In this document: piece after piece, positions 6,258 to 6,306 of the stretch
Layout: the number at the start of each line of letters is the position of its first letter
Position numbering within the stretch: the first letter of the stretch is position 1
DNA from: Gammaproteobacteria bacterium
GTDB lineage: Bacteria > Pseudomonadota > Gammaproteobacteria > Pseudomonadales > Azotimanducaceae
Length of the DNA: 6,306 nucleotides
Direction: 5' to 3'
Assembly: GCA_028821035.1 (NCBI GenBank)
Contig: JAPPHP010000321.1
Span: 1 to 6,306, forward strand
Notes under the pieces: generated by a model
Seen by the model: the letters and a program-made list of their open reading frames with translations, nothing else
Told to the model about the DNA's origin: nothing
The model's database searches: none
Position numbers and translations under genes: made by a program

Positions 6258-6306
6258 GGGTGTTTAGCTCAGTTGGGAGAGCGACGGCCTTACAAGCCGT
6301 AGGTCG
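6258..6306 (+). tRNA. tRNA-Val (anticodon UAC), 5' part, cut by window edge
   Basis: The visible part folds as a tRNA. The acceptor 5' strand is GGGTGTT (6258-6264), followed by T8-A9. The D stem GCTC/GAGC (6267-6270 with 6279-6282) closes an AGTTGGGA loop. The anticodon stem ACGGC/GCCGT (6284-6288 with 6296-6300) closes the loop CTTACAA. The anticodon TAC at 6291-6293 reads valine codons. The T arm and acceptor 3' strand lie beyond the right edge. More tRNA genes may follow outside the window. Confidence 0.93.

Noticed and set aside
1..6306. CRISPR arrays, insertion sequences, integrase genes or direct repeats
   Set aside because: No repeated units, transposase or recombinase motifs were seen. 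The tRNA gene at the right edge could be an integration site, but nothing in the window shows one in use.

Overview
The window is strongly GC-rich by eye and densely coded, with third positions mostly G or C. It suggests a high-GC, aerobic, probably proteobacterial genome. The evidence is FAD-dependent acyl-CoA dehydrogenases of proteobacterial type, a VapC-like toxin end, and selenocysteine use through a bacterial-type SECIS. The closeness to UGSC-type selenoproteins first noticed in marine metagenomes hints at a marine or other uncultured lineage. That placement is an inference and cannot be settled from 6.3 kb.

Layout, left to right. (1) The 3' end of a PIN-domain (VapC-like) gene on the + strand enters from the left edge and stops at 302. 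(2) A three-gene block on the - strand follows, transcribed leftwards from about 3164 to 309: an RraA-family gene (3164-2460), a thioredoxin-like domain fused to a large domain of unknown function (2460-901), and a UGSC-family selenoprotein (827-309). The UGA at 551-549 of the last gene is read as selenocysteine. (3) A divergent intergenic stretch of 55 bp (3165-3219) separates this block from two + strand acyl-CoA dehydrogenase genes: an isovaleryl-CoA dehydrogenase type (3220-4398) and a large DmdC-type enzyme (4424-6205). (4) A tRNA-Val(UAC) gene with its own sigma70-like promoter begins at 6258 and runs off the right edge. No gene-free stretch exceeds 300 bases.

The most notable element is the selenoprotein operon. 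Ordinary gene calling breaks the UGSC gene at its UGA into two unrelated-looking fragments, 854/827-549 and 527-309. Both lie in one frame. The UGA opens a U-G-S-C-T-T-C motif, and the RNA just after it folds into a stem with a G-led apical loop at the expected distance. Its partner carries a CPTC thioredoxin-type active site, and the two genes probably share a transcript with the RraA homologue. I infer a thiol/selenol redox system of unknown substrate. The neighbouring acyl-CoA dehydrogenases point to branched-chain or sulfur-containing acyl-CoA oxidation, but nothing in the sequence directly ties them to the selenoprotein operon.
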